Numbered from the stretch's first letter, positions 33,113 to 42,281 are shown. The stretch: DNA of 64,000 nt from Luteolibacter flavescens (GCF_025950085.1 NZ_JAPDDS010000013.1:97806-161805); one strand, 5' to 3'. A program made the numbers and translations. The notes: a model not told the origin generated them from the letters alone.

Positions 33113-34447
33113 TCAGCGGAAAAGATCCCCACCCATGCGGCTTTCCTGGGAAACGGGGAAGACAGGCACGTTCTCCCATTCGAATTCCCAGTTCGAGAAA
33201 TCCTTCTTCACGCGCTCCTTCGTCTGCTCGCTGATCGTTTCGGTGGTGAAGAGCGGGAGGATGGGCTGGCCGTTGGCCATGGTGCGATATTCGACACCCT
33301 TTTCCTCGACCATGAGCACGAAGCCGACCTTTCCACCCGGGCACTCGCCGATGCCGATGTCGAGTTGGACCTTCTCTCCCTTGCGGATCTTGATCCAATC
33401 GCCCTTCGTCACAGGGCCACCTGCGAGGGGCGTCGGGCCGCTGTCGGCGATGGGCTCGGCGGGTTCCCAGTCCCCGATGACGTGCGAGCGGACGCCCGGC
33501 CATGCGGCGACGAGGCGGCAGCGGCCTTTCACGAAGACGCCAAGATAATCGTCGCCCGTGCCGACGAAGCGGAAGGTGATGTCGCGATTGCAGACCACCT
33601 CGCCGCGATAGTGGATGAGCCATCCCGAGGGCTTCACCTTGTCCGCCACATTGAAGAACTGCGGCGCGGTGCCCGCATCGGAGAGCGGGATGGCGATCTG
33701 CGTGAGATACAGCGTGTCGGGCGACTCGAAGAATTTCCGGAAGGCAGTCGCGCGGTAGTTGCTGTCCTGGATCTTGATGATGCGGCTGCCGAAGTGGTCG
33801 TAGTTCGCGACATCGTAGTCCTTCACCGGCTTCGCATCGCGGGTCTGCTTGAAGTCGTAGAAGCGGCCCGGCATTGCACCCGCCACCTGGTCACGGCTGC
33901 CGAAGGGCGTGGTGTCGATGAAGCCCTTGCCCACTCCCGGGCCGGAGCCGGGGCCTGTGCCAGTCCCGACGCCTGTGCCGAGGCCACCGCCCTTACCCCC
34001 TCCCCCGCCGCCGCCTTCACCCGCGCTGGAGAGCGCGGACGGCATACCGACGTCCATGACCTGGGTGCTGGATTCCGGCAGCGAGAAAGTAGCGGCACCC
34101 GTGGAAGCGATCACGGGGCGGTGCGTGGGGGTGGCCATGGCACGGGCACGGGTCTTCACCTTGTTTGCCGTCTCGCCCTTGTTGCCACCGCCCCCGCCAC
34201 CCGGGATGAAGTTGGGCACGGGCTCGTTGGGCTTATCGATCCACGAAATGAAATAGAAGACTGCCAGCAGGAGGAAGATGCCATGGATGAGCACCGAGAT
34301 GGAAAAGGCACCCCAGCCCACGCGGCGCTGCTTTTTCCCGGGCTCGTATTGGATCGGAAGGTCGTCGTTCATGATAATGCTGGCGGTGCTCCCGCCATTC
34401 ATCATCAGAAACGGATTGGCCAGCGGCCCCTTAGAGCCATCTGACAT
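33113..34447 (-). CDS. TonB-like membrane-anchored protein with a PA14-like periplasmic domain
   Basis: This protein has 444 residues. A cytoplasmic N-terminus of about 45 residues is followed by one membrane helix (WGAFSISVLIHGIFLLLAVFYFIS). A Gly-rich spacer (about 80-170, GGGGGGN, GEGGGGGGGKGGGLG) comes next. The C-terminal 250 residues include GWLIHYRGEVVCNRDITFRFVGTGDDYLGVFVKGR, which looks like a PA14-type carbohydrate-binding fold. The anchor-plus-Gly-spacer arrangement is TonB-like, but no TonB C-terminal domain is present. A role in cell-envelope sensing or binding is inference. It is probably monocistronic. Confidence 0.65.
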   Translation of the reverse strand: MSDGSKGPLANPFLMMNGGSTASIIMNDDLPIQYEPGKKQRRVGWGAFSISVLIHGIFLLLAVFYFISWIDKPNEPVPNFIPGGGGGGNKGETANKVKTRARAMATPTHRPVIASTGAATFSLPESSTQVMDVGMPSALSSAGEGGGGGGGKGGGLGTGVGTGTGPGSGPGVGKGFIDTTPFGSRDQVAGAMPGRFYDFKQTRDAKPVKDYDVANYDHFGSRIIKIQDSNYRATAFRKFFESPDTLYLTQIAIPLSDAGTAPQFFNVADKVKPSGWLIHYRGEVVCNRDITFRFVGTGDDYLGVFVKGRCRLVAAWPGVRSHVIGDWEPAEPIADSGPTPLAGGPVTKGDWIKIRKGEKVQLDIGIGECPGGKVGFVLMVEEKGVEYRTMANGQPILPLFTTETISEQTKERVKKDFSNWEFEWENVPVFPVSQESRMGGDLFR

Positions 34448-34616
34448 TTTACGTCAAATTATCCATCAATAAGGCGCTTTCCCAACATCAAAAATGCGCC
34501 TATCCCACCACGAGTGATGTGGGAAAGCGCGTCCAGAATGATGTGGGGCGGACTCGTCTCCGCCTCCTGTCATCATCGTGAACGCACCCGCCCGGAATTT
34601 CTTGGAAGGCCCTGTG

Positions 34617-35585
34617 TCAGGCGCAAAGCGGCCCGCACAGCTTCATGATCGCGGGGTCGATCTGATATTTCGAATCGACCACCGTGTGGATCGGCAGGTT
34701 GCCGAAGGTGCCGTCGCGATAGACCATGATGGAATTCGTCTGCCCGGCGACGAGGGAATCCACCGCAGCCACGGCGAACTTGTAGGCCATGATGCGGTCG
34801 TGGACGGTCGGCGAGCCGCCGCGCTGGACGTGGCCGAGCACGGTGAGGCGGGCTTCCATCCCGATCGCGTCATTGATGTAGCGGGTGGTGTACTCCGCCA
34901 TCTTCGTGCCTTCCGCGACGATCGCGATGATGTGGTCGCGGCCCTCGTGCTTGATCTCGTGCTTCAGCTTCGCGCCGATCTTCTCGAGATCGTAGGGGAT
35001 CTCGGTGGTCAGGCAGAGCTCGGCACCGCAGGCCAGCGCGCTGACCATGGCGAGGTAACCGCAGTGGCGGCCCATCACCTCGATGACGAAGGCACGGGAG
35101 AATGACGTGGCGGTATCCCGGATGGAGTCCACCGACTGGCGGATGATATTCAGCGCCGTATCCACGCCGAGGCAGTAGTCGGTGCCGGCGATGTCATTGT
35201 CGATCGTGGCCGGGATGCCGGCGAAGGGAACGCCGAAGTCGCTGTAGAATTGATTCAGCGCGCGGAAGGAGCCATCGCCGCCGATTACGATGAGCTTCTT
35301 GATACCGCGGCGCTCGAGATTCTCGAATGCCTGGCGGCGGTACTGGATGTCGAAAAACCGCTGCGACCGGGACGACCGTAGGAAGGTGCCGCCGCGGTGG
35401 AGGATCCCCGAGAGGAGCTGGGGGGTGGATTCGACGATCTTGTCATCGATCAGACCGCGCAGGCCGTCATAGACGAGCCATGGCTTGTAGCCGCGCATGG
35501 CGGCATAGTCGGCGGCACATTTGACGGCGGGGTTCATGCCGGCTGAATCGCCGCCTGAGGTGAAAATCGCTAGGCCTTCGCTCAT
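34617..35585 (-). CDS. pfkA: ATP-dependent 6-phosphofructokinase
   Basis: This glycolytic enzyme of 322 residues phosphorylates fructose-6-phosphate. Motifs present are TSGGDSAGMNP (N-terminal nucleotide loop), VIGGDGSFRAL, IPATIDNDIAGTDYCLG (catalytic Asp), EVMGRHCGYLA and LGHVQRGGSPTVHDRI. The GGDGS sequence, with Gly rather than Asp at the fourth position, points to ATP rather than pyrophosphate as the donor. The ATG at 35585 begins at the family start; the longer frame upstream is non-family sequence. It is probably a single-gene transcript. Confidence 0.93.
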   Translation of the reverse strand: MSEGLAIFTSGGDSAGMNPAVKCAADYAAMRGYKPWLVYDGLRGLIDDKIVESTPQLLSGILHRGGTFLRSSRSQRFFDIQYRRQAFENLERRGIKKLIVIGGDGSFRALNQFYSDFGVPFAGIPATIDNDIAGTDYCLGVDTALNIIRQSVDSIRDTATSFSRAFVIEVMGRHCGYLAMVSALACGAELCLTTEIPYDLEKIGAKLKHEIKHEGRDHIIAIVAEGTKMAEYTTRYINDAIGMEARLTVLGHVQRGGSPTVHDRIMAYKFAVAAVDSLVAGQTNSIMVYRDGTFGNLPIHTVVDSKYQIDPAIMKLCGPLCA

Positions 35586-35819
35586 GAGGTGCGGGCGGAA
35601 GGAAAGGGACCGCCCGGTGTGTGGCAAGCACGGGTTGTGCCCAGCCACCATGCAGCTTGCACCCAACGGTGCCTCAGCGGGAGCAGGTTGCACCGGAAAG
35701 CAGGGCCCACCCCGGATCCCGAATCACCGTAAACCACTGATCTTCAATTATGAAAAATCAGAAATCCAAGATGGCTGGATTTTTGCGAAAGCTTATTCCG
35801 AACAAATCAGCATAACCCC

Positions 35820-35987
35820 ATGCTTCACTGGACCATCACTTTTCTGATTCTGGCGCTCGTTGCCGGGCTCCTCGGCTTCACCGGCCTCGCAGGAGCTTCC
35901 TACCAGATCGCCCAGATCCTTTTCTTCGTCTTCCTCGTCCTGTTGATCGTCTCTTTCCTCAAGGGCGGCCTCAAGGGAGCACGGTGA
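35820..35987 (+). CDS. DUF1328 family small membrane protein
   Basis: This protein has 55 residues, nearly all hydrophobic. It begins [20 protein letters not shown] and continues [18 protein letters not shown], ending [10 protein letters not shown]. The spacing of the two helices and the GFTGLAG and AQILFF motifs are those of DUF1328/YtjA proteins, small stress-associated membrane proteins of unknown role. The ATG is at 35820. It is short enough to be missed by length cut-offs. Confidence 0.85.
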   Translation: MLHWTITFLILALVAGLLGFTGLAGASYQIAQILFFVFLVLLIVSFLKGGLKGAR

Positions 35988-36201
35988 AAAAACCGTTTGC
36001 AAAATCCGGGAAGAAAACGAACGTACGATTGCAAGCCGACCAAGACGGTAAGCCCCCCAAGTTGACAGCAACTCCTCCACCGAATCATTCGCTTAAACGT
36101 TGATTCATGACACCTGACAGTGGGAGAGAATGCGGACAACAAATCGGGCAAACCGATCCGCCGGTCCGGCACTGAAGATTTGCTGCAGTTAACGCTGTAG
36201 C

Positions 36202-36240
36202 GGGGCGGGCACTCGGGGAGGGGTGCCCGCCCCAACTTTT
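36202..36240 (+). terminator. perfect 11-bp hairpin before the lpxR gene
   Basis: GGGGCGGGCAC (36202-36212) pairs with GTGCCCGCCCC (36223-36233), followed by AACTTTT. It lies about 215 bases after the DUF1328 stop and just 10 bases before the LpxR start codon. It could terminate upstream transcription or fold in the lpxR leader. Confidence 0.6.
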
Positions 36241-36250
36241 GTACTCCGGC

Positions 36251-37348
36251 ATGAAAAGTCCCCTCCCCGGTTCCAGCCTGACAGTGGCGCGCATCGTAGC
36301 GCTGGCCTCTCTCTTCATCGCGAGCATCGCGCGTGCGGACCGCGACAGTCCCTTGCCCGACTGGGGTGGCGGCTATCTCACCTTCTATCTGGATAACGAC
36401 CTCTTCGCGAATACCGACCGCGACTACACGAATGGCGCGCGGCTTTCGTGGATCTCGTCGAACCGCGACATCAAGGACCTCGGCTCCGTCCAGCGGATGC
36501 TGCGGCGGCTTTCCGGCGATGCCGATAGCTTCTGGCTCTTCCAGAAGGTGACCGGCTTCGAGGACCCGTCGAACATCCAATACAACTTCGGCTTCTCCCT
36601 GACGCAGCTCATGTACACGCCGGAGCGCGCCGGCCCCTACGTGCAACCGCCCGGTGAGCGCCGCTATGCGGGATGGTCCGCACTCGGCTTTTCGCTGCAT
36701 GCGAAGGATGACTCGGTCCTGAACTCCGTGGAACTGCTGCTGGGCACCACCGGGTCGAATTCGCTCGCGGAGAACTCGCAGGACTTCGTCCACAGCACGC
36801 GGGACATCCCGAAATTCAACGGCTGGGACTACCAAATCCCGAACGAGATCACCGCTGACCTCAGCTTCGTCCAGAAGCGCCGCTCGGACCTGCTGAACCG
36901 CGACCACGGACTGATCCGCATGGACGGCCTCACAGAATGGGGCACGCGGCTCGGCAGCTTCCGCACCTCGGCGCATGTCGGCGGATTCTTCCGCGCGGGC
37001 TATCACCTGCCGCCAGACTTCTCCGACCCCCGGCTGACGGAGACCGCTTACTCGAATCTCTACTTTGACTCGGATGATCCGTATCCCGGCCATTGGTCGC
37101 TGTATGTGCTCTTCGGCGCGACTGCCCGGGCGGTCGCTTTCGACGCCACGCTCGACGGTCCGATGTTTCATGACTTCGAGACGGGGATCACCCGGGAGCC
37201 CTTCGTCGCGGAGGTCTTCTGCGGGGGCGGCATCCGCTACCGGCAGGTGGAGGTGAGCTACGTCCACACGTGGCGGAGCCAGGAATACGAGGAGCAGCGC
37301 GATGGCCTCGCCGACTTCGGCTCGCTGGCGCTGCGGCTGAGATTCTGA
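36251..37348 (+). CDS. lpxR: LpxR-family lipid A deacylase (DUF2219)
   Basis: This outer-membrane beta-barrel of 365 residues removes the 3'-acyloxyacyl group from lipid A in characterised relatives. After a signal peptide ending ARA, the family motif appears as YLTFYLDNDLFANTDRDYTNGARLSW, with the catalytic Asn-Asp pair. The block GWSALGFSLHAKDDSVLNSVELLLGTTG follows, and a run of amphipathic strands ends in LALRLRF with a C-terminal Phe. The ATG at 36251 gives the cleanest signal peptide. A protease gene starts 35 bases downstream. Confidence 0.85.
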   Translation: MKSPLPGSSLTVARIVALASLFIASIARADRDSPLPDWGGGYLTFYLDNDLFANTDRDYTNGARLSWISSNRDIKDLGSVQRMLRRLSGDADSFWLFQKVTGFEDPSNIQYNFGFSLTQLMYTPERAGPYVQPPGERRYAGWSALGFSLHAKDDSVLNSVELLLGTTGSNSLAENSQDFVHSTRDIPKFNGWDYQIPNEITADLSFVQKRRSDLLNRDHGLIRMDGLTEWGTRLGSFRTSAHVGGFFRAGYHLPPDFSDPRLTETAYSNLYFDSDDPYPGHWSLYVLFGATARAVAFDATLDGPMFHDFETGITREPFVAEVFCGGGIRYRQVEVSYVHTWRSQEYEEQRDGLADFGSLALRLRF

Positions 37349-37383
37349 ATTGTCCTCCCGCCGACGGCGTGCATCTTTGCCCC

Positions 37384-38658
37384 ATGTCCGGCACCATCCG
37401 TCTCGGCCTCGCCCTGCTCAGCCTGTCGCTCCCGGTCATCGCGGACGATACGGCGGACCTCGCGCGCCTCCGCACCCTGGTGCGTGAACACGCTGCGGGC
37501 ATGACCTTCCCGAGTGTGAAGGCCAAGGACGGCAAGGTCTTCAAGGACGTGACCGTGACCGAAGTTTCGGCGCAAGCGGTGAAGTTCCACCACGACAAGG
37601 GCGACGCCACACTGCCCGCGGAGAATTGCCCGGAGATCTGGGCGGAGCTCTTCGGCTTCGGGGTGAAAACTTCGGCCACCGAGCCATCGGCCAAGCCCAC
37701 CTTGGCCAAGCATTCGGACACCGCCGTGGCGGAAGCGATCGCGGTGATCGAGGGTGACCGTGGCACCGGCACCGGCTTCTTTTGCCGCGATGGCGACACC
37801 ACCTACCTCTACTCTGCCGCGCACGTCCTCTCCGGAAATTCCCGACTGAAGGTGAAGCTGCGCGACGGCACCGTGATCCGGAAATTCGGCGCACTGGAAG
37901 CTGCCGAGGGAGCGGACCTGATCCGCCTGCCCGTGAATGAGCCGGTGCCGATGGTGCTGGAGATCGCCGCCGCGACGGGGGTCTCAAAGGTCGGTACCCC
38001 GGTCATGGCCTCCGGAAATGCCGGTGGCGGCGGCACGGTCGGCTTTGAAAAAGGCGAGGTCAAAGGCGTGGGCCCGGAGTCCATCGAGATCGACGCCCAG
38101 GTCATCCAGGGCAACAGCGGCGGGCCTATCCTCCATGGCGAGACGCAGCAGGCGCTCGGAGTCGTGACCCACCTCACCGCGGAGCGGAAGGACCATTGGG
38201 CAAAGGGCACGCGCTTCGCCGATGTGCGACGCTTCGGCTGCCGTCTCGACCGCACGTGGAAGTGGAAGCAGGTCCCGGTGGAAGCTTTCCTCAAGGAGGG
38301 AAAATCCATCCTCGCCGTGCAGCAACAGACCGAGTTGATGATAGCCGCGATGCAGCCGGACAAGTGGCAGGACGACATCTTCCAGCAACTCCGCGGCAAT
38401 CCCCTCGCGCGGGACATCGCGGCGCTCCAGAGCTTCATGGCCCAGCAGCAGGCGGGCACCCAGCGCATGAGCGAGAGCGACCGGAAGAAGCGCCTGCGCG
38501 GCATCTTCGAGGGAGCCCGACACCGCTCGCGAGCGCAGATGGCGGAGTTCAAGAGCGACAGCTTCACCTGGTTCCACCGCGAGACAGCCCAGCAGGAGGT
38601 CAAGACCCGCGAGGAAATCGACAAGGCGTATGCCGACGCGGTGAATGAGATGCGCTGA
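37384..38658 (+). CDS. secreted trypsin-like serine protease, long form
   Basis: This protein has 424 residues with a signal peptide of about 20 residues ending VIA. The catalytic triad is His147 (SAAHV), Asp178 (GADLIRL) and Ser245 (GNSGGP). Before the protease domain lies a region of about 80 residues with an SHD1-like feel (KDGKVFKDVTVTEVSAQAVKFHHDKGDATL). About 150 charged, helical residues follow the domain. It probably acts in the periplasm; the target is unknown. It may be co-transcribed with lpxR. Confidence 0.8.
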   Translation: MSGTIRLGLALLSLSLPVIADDTADLARLRTLVREHAAGMTFPSVKAKDGKVFKDVTVTEVSAQAVKFHHDKGDATLPAENCPEIWAELFGFGVKTSATEPSAKPTLAKHSDTAVAEAIAVIEGDRGTGTGFFCRDGDTTYLYSAAHVLSGNSRLKVKLRDGTVIRKFGALEAAEGADLIRLPVNEPVPMVLEIAAATGVSKVGTPVMASGNAGGGGTVGFEKGEVKGVGPESIEIDAQVIQGNSGGPILHGETQQALGVVTHLTAERKDHWAKGTRFADVRRFGCRLDRTWKWKQVPVEAFLKEGKSILAVQQQTELMIAAMQPDKWQDDIFQQLRGNPLARDIAALQSFMAQQQAGTQRMSESDRKKRLRGIFEGARHRSRAQMAEFKSDSFTWFHRETAQQEVKTREEIDKAYADAVNEMR

Positions 38659-38959
38659 GCATCTTTTACCTCAGGTAACGGCAAGATATTCATTCGGGAA
38701 TTGACCCCTAACGGGATTCCCGTAGTCTCGCGGGCGTCACCGGAATGATATTCATATCTGGCGATCAAGGCACTCCCCCCATGCCGAGATGCAACCTGTA
38801 TTGCCACGCCGTCCTTCCCCGGTAGGCCTCCATATCGGAGGTGCATGGTTGTATTTCCCTCCGCCGCTTGTCCGCGCGCGGTTATCCCTCCCTCCCCGAT
38901 CCTGAATATCCTTCACGGATCGTGGTCCTGCCCCCCCCACCCCTCCCAGCAAGACCCCG
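38659..38959 (+). promoter_or_regulatory. leader region upstream of the pssD operon with a palindromic candidate operator
   Basis: This 301-base gap has no gene. A TTGACC box at 38701-38706 is followed by a perfect 13-base palindrome ACGGGATTCCCGT at 38711-38723, then CGTAGTCT, a weak -10-like sequence. The palindrome would sit between the two boxes and could be an operator. Further downstream the DNA is C-rich without clear signals. Confidence 0.35.
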
Positions 38960-39418
38960 ATGAACCGAAGAAAACGTGTGATGGCCATCGCTTCCGGCGG
39001 CGGCCACTGGGTTCAATTGCGACGTATCATGCCAGCACTTGATGGTATGGATGTCTTTTATGTTAGTCTGGATAAATCACTGGCAGCCGATGTCCCGGGT
39101 CATGATTTTTATACGATCCGCGATGTCTCGCGCCGTGACCGCTTCGGATTTATCATCGTCGCTTTCCAGTTGCTGAAGATCCTTTTCAAGGAGCGTCCGA
39201 AGCTGGTCATCACCACGGGCTCGGCCCCGGCGCTGATCGCGCTGCTGCTTTCGAAGTATCTCTTCGGCAGCAAGACGATCTGGATCGATAGCATCGCGAA
39301 TGCCGAGAAGCTTTCCTCATCGGGCAAGAAGGCCGGCAAGATCGCCGACCTGTGGCTGACGCAGTGGCCGCAACTCAGCGGGCCGGGAGGTCCACAACAC
39401 TGGGGGGCGGTGCTATGA
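38960..39418 (+). CDS. pssD: PssD/Alg14-type glycosyltransferase subunit
   Basis: This protein has 152 residues. It is one half of a two-subunit glycosyltransferase that adds a sugar (often GlcNAc or glucuronate) to a lipid-linked intermediate at the inner membrane. The family motif is ASGGGHWVQLRRI near the N-terminus, followed by TTGSAPALIALLLSKYLFGSKTIWIDSIANAEKLS. The Alg14-type subunit usually anchors the catalytic partner to the membrane. It overlaps the next gene by 4 bases (ATGA). It is the first gene of the polysaccharide cluster. Confidence 0.87.
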   Translation: MNRRKRVMAIASGGGHWVQLRRIMPALDGMDVFYVSLDKSLAADVPGHDFYTIRDVSRRDRFGFIIVAFQLLKILFKERPKLVITTGSAPALIALLLSKYLFGSKTIWIDSIANAEKLSSSGKKAGKIADLWLTQWPQLSGPGGPQHWGAVL

Positions 39419-39906
39419 TCTTCGTCACCGTGGGATCGATGTTCCCCTTCGACCGCCTCATCCGCATGATGGACGAGTGGACGGCGGCGCATGGCCGCCA
39501 GGATGTCTTCGCCCAGATCGGCAATGGCACCTACGAGCCGAAGCACATGAAGTGGACGCGGAAGCTCGACCAGCTCGACTTCGCGAAGACGGTGGAGGAC
39601 TCGGCAATGATCGTGGCGCATGCCGGCATGGGCTCCGTCATCATGGCGGACCAGTATGGCAAGCCGATCGTGCTGCTGCCACGCATCAAGGACCAGGGCG
39701 AGCACACCACCGACCACCAGCTTGCCACGGCCGCATGGCTCCGCGGAAAGCCGGGCATCCACGTGGCGGACACCGATGCGGACCTCGCACCGACCATCGA
39801 GGTCGCCTCGACCACGGCTCGCGACACCTCCGGCAAATGGGCCGCGTCCGCCGATCCGGAATTCCTGAAGAAGATCCGCCAATACGTCATCGATTCGCTC
39901 GGGTGA
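39415..39906 (+). CDS. pssE: PssE/Alg13-type glycosyltransferase subunit
   Basis: This protein has 163 residues and is the catalytic partner of the preceding PssD subunit. The start reads MIFVTVGSMFPFDRLIRMMDEW, and AHAGMGSVIMADQYGKPIVLLPR is the nucleotide-sugar-binding region typical of GT28/Alg13 proteins. The TTDHQ motif follows. The ATG is in the ATGA overlap at 39415-39418, showing coupled translation and a stoichiometric complex. Confidence 0.87.
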   Translation: MIFVTVGSMFPFDRLIRMMDEWTAAHGRQDVFAQIGNGTYEPKHMKWTRKLDQLDFAKTVEDSAMIVAHAGMGSVIMADQYGKPIVLLPRIKDQGEHTTDHQLATAAWLRGKPGIHVADTDADLAPTIEVASTTARDTSGKWAASADPEFLKKIRQYVIDSLG

Positions 39907-39963
39907 GATCTCCCGAGTTCCCTCCCCTCACATTCTGTTCCCCCCTCGCAACATCCCCCCCAC

Positions 39964-41043
39964 ATGATCAAAGTAGGAGTAGTCGGTCTGGGGAAAATGG
40001 GCCTGTCCCACTTTTCCATCGTCAATGCTCACCCGGACACGGACGTCACCGTGTGCGACGCCACGGGCTACCTCGTGGACGGCCTGGTGAAATACACCAA
40101 GGTGACGGCCTACAAGGACTTCGACGAGTTGCTGGAGAAAGAGCCGCTCGACGCCGTGATGATCGTCACCCCGTCGAAGATGCACGCCGGCATGGTGCGC
40201 AAGGCGCTGGAGAAAGGCCTGCACGTCTTCTGCGAGAAGCCCTTCTGTCTCGACTGGAAGGACTCCGAGGCGCTCACGAAGCTGGCCGAGGAAAAGGGCC
40301 TGGTGAGCCAAGTAGGCTATCACTACCGATACGTCGGTGCCTTCCAGGAAGTGAAGCGCATCGTGGACAGCGGCGCGCTCGGCCAGATCACCCACGTGCT
40401 GGCGGAGGCATACGGTCCGGTGGTGCTGCGGCCGAAGGGCTCGACATGGCGCACGCAGCGCGCCGAGGGCGGCGGCTGTCTCTACGACTACGCGGCGCAC
40501 GCGATCAATCTGGTGAACTGGTATTTCGGCGAGCCGTCCGGAGTCTCCGGCACGGTGCTCAACAGCATCTTCTCCGCGGACACGGACGACGAGGTCTATA
40601 GTACTTTGCTCTACCCCTCCGGCATGAGCGCGCATCTCTCCGTGAACTGGAGCGATGAATCACAGCGCAAGATGTCCACGCGCATCACGATGACGGGCAC
40701 GAACGGACGCCTCTATGCGGACCGCCAGGAGTGCCAGCTCTACCTGCGCGAGGCGGTCCCCGCCTTGCCCGAATACCAGAAGGGCTGGAACGTGCGCTAC
40801 ACCACCGACCTGACGAAGGAGGTCGATTTCTACCTGCGTGGCGAGGAGTACTCCGCGCAGATCGATGACTTCGTGAAGGCCATCATCCAGAAGCGGAGGA
40901 ACACGAACAACACCTTCCGCGAGGCAGCCGCGACGGACAAGACCATCGCCATGATCATCGCGGACAAGGACCGCTCGCCCTCGAACTCCCGCGCCACGCC
41001 CGTGGTCGCAGCACCGAAGAAGTCCTGGTTCAGCCTCAAGTGA
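39964..41043 (+). CDS. Gfo/Idh/MocA family oxidoreductase, cytoplasmic
   Basis: This protein has 359 residues. The Rossmann motif IKVGVVGLGKMGLSHFSIV opens it, and the catalytic-region motif appears as FCEKPFCLDWKDSEAL. There is no signal peptide, unlike the Tat-exported relative at 10.4-11.8 kb. In polysaccharide clusters these enzymes usually make modified nucleotide sugars. It starts 57 bases after the glycosyltransferase pair and is followed 22 bases later by the TIM-barrel protein. It probably supplies the sugar precursor used by PssD/PssE, but the substrate is not known. Confidence 0.85.
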   Translation: MIKVGVVGLGKMGLSHFSIVNAHPDTDVTVCDATGYLVDGLVKYTKVTAYKDFDELLEKEPLDAVMIVTPSKMHAGMVRKALEKGLHVFCEKPFCLDWKDSEALTKLAEEKGLVSQVGYHYRYVGAFQEVKRIVDSGALGQITHVLAEAYGPVVLRPKGSTWRTQRAEGGGCLYDYAAHAINLVNWYFGEPSGVSGTVLNSIFSADTDDEVYSTLLYPSGMSAHLSVNWSDESQRKMSTRITMTGTNGRLYADRQECQLYLREAVPALPEYQKGWNVRYTTDLTKEVDFYLRGEEYSAQIDDFVKAIIQKRRNTNNTFREAAATDKTIAMIIADKDRSPSNSRATPVVAAPKKSWFSLK

Positions 41044-41065
41044 TCACCCCTCCCCCCACCCACCC

Positions 41066-41938
41066 ATGGACAACCTACTTTTCGGCGACAACCAGTTCTT
41101 CGGCGTGAACCATATGTCCGAGGAAAAGGCACGCGCGCAGGCGATGCAGTTCCAAGACACGTCCGCAATCATCGACGTGCTCGATGCGGCCTACGAGGAA
41201 GGCGTGAAGACTTTTATGTGCACCACGCATGACCGCATCTCCGAGGTCTGCGACCACGTCCGTGCAAACCCGGCGAAGTACGAGGGCTTCCACTTCTACC
41301 CGTGCATGCCCTACGCGCACAAATACAACAATGCCGTGACCGAGCACGGCATGCTGGGCGCGATCAACCAATTCCTGCCCGACGACGGCCTCTTCAAGAC
41401 CGCGCTCAAGGGCGGCATGGCGGTGGCGAAGAAGGATGTCGAGGGCCTCGCGACCATCCTCATCGACATGGAGATGAAGATGTTCAAGGGGCTCTCCACG
41501 CCGGTCATCTTCCTACAGAACGTGGTGGTGGACCTGCTGCTCGGCATGGGCTTCCACGAGGCCTTCCGCATCTTCCACGACCACGTCCGCAGCAAATACA
41601 ATGCGGAGGCCGGCTTCATCACGATGAACATGCCGATGCTGCTCGACGCGCTTGAAAGCGTGGGCATCGAGAATCCGATCATCTGCTCGAACATCAACAA
41701 GATCGGCTTCCGCATGTGCGGCGGCTTCGACAAATACGTCGAGACGATGCGCAACCGGAAGGTGCGCGCGATTGCCATGTCCGTCTTCGCCTCCGGTGCC
41801 CTGAAGCCTGACGAGGCCATCGAGTGGGTATCGAAGCTGCCGAACCTGAAGTCGGTCGTCTTCGGTGCCTCCAGCCGCCGGAACATCCGCAGCACCCGCG
41901 AGCTGGTGGACAAGCACTTCGCCGCATGCGCCTCATAA
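41066..41938 (+). CDS. TIM-barrel protein, aldo/keto-reductase-like
   Basis: This protein has 290 residues. The pattern of beta-strands and helices, and blocks such as DNQFFGVNH, AYEEGVKTFMCTTHDR, AIAMSVFASGALKPDEAIEWVSKL and VVFGASSRRNIRSTRELV, resemble the aldo/keto reductase fold. The canonical NADPH-binding and catalytic Tyr/Lys motifs are not clear, so activity is uncertain. Its place directly after the Gfo/Idh enzyme suggests work in the same sugar pathway. A strong terminator follows. Confidence 0.6.
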   Translation: MDNLLFGDNQFFGVNHMSEEKARAQAMQFQDTSAIIDVLDAAYEEGVKTFMCTTHDRISEVCDHVRANPAKYEGFHFYPCMPYAHKYNNAVTEHGMLGAINQFLPDDGLFKTALKGGMAVAKKDVEGLATILIDMEMKMFKGLSTPVIFLQNVVVDLLLGMGFHEAFRIFHDHVRSKYNAEAGFITMNMPMLLDALESVGIENPIICSNINKIGFRMCGGFDKYVETMRNRKVRAIAMSVFASGALKPDEAIEWVSKLPNLKSVVFGASSRRNIRSTRELVDKHFAACAS

Positions 41939-41968
41939 GAGCGGCCTCCCCTTTCCCCCCGCCCCTGC

Positions 41969-42004
41969 GACACGACCTCGGCACGTCCGGGGTCGTGTCT
42001 TTTT
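41969..42004 (+). terminator. rho-independent terminator of the pss operon
   Basis: The perfect stem GACACGACC/GGTCGTGTC is followed by TTTTT. It begins 31 bases after the last gene of the cluster. Confidence 0.85.
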
Positions 42005-42023
42005 CGCTGACGCCATGATCATG

Positions 42024-42054
42024 AAAAATGCCCCGGCCTTTTCAGACCGGGGCA
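42024..42054 (-). terminator. rho-independent terminator of the small Cys protein gene
   Basis: On the minus strand the stem TGCCCCGG/CCGGGGCA is followed by TTTTT. It lies 33 bases after the stop of the small cysteine-rich protein gene. Confidence 0.85.
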
Positions 42055-42086
42055 ACGCTCATGACCAAATCTCTGGGGATAGTCGA

Positions 42087-42281
42087 TCAGCCGACCTTGG
42101 TGAAATCGCCACACCAGTCGTCGGCGGAGGTCACGGGGAACATCGACTCGAATTGGATCTCATCGTCCACCTTGAAGGAGATGGTCTGCGGGGCATGACG
42201 GCGGCATTCACCGGCGTCGCCCTCGAGTTTGTTCCAGTGGGCACAGGCTTCGCAGGCGCGGGTGTTGGTCTTGGTTTCCAT
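42087..42281 (-). CDS. small four-cysteine protein
   Basis: This protein has 64 residues. Cysteines occur as CEAC near the N-terminus, then GECRRHAP and DWCGDF near the C-terminus, with the conserved word FPVTSADDWCGDF. This is a recognisable small family in many bacteria, probably binding a metal or iron-sulphur centre through its four cysteines; its role is unknown. It has its own terminator and is probably monocistronic. Confidence 0.75.
   Translation of the reverse strand: METKTNTRACEACAHWNKLEGDAGECRRHAPQTISFKVDDEIQFESMFPVTSADDWCGDFTKVG

Noticed and set aside
35900..37267. 455-codon minus-strand frame across the lpxR gene
   Set aside because: The plus strand shows the LpxR motif and barrel strands; the minus frame has no family and runs over the DUF1328 gene.
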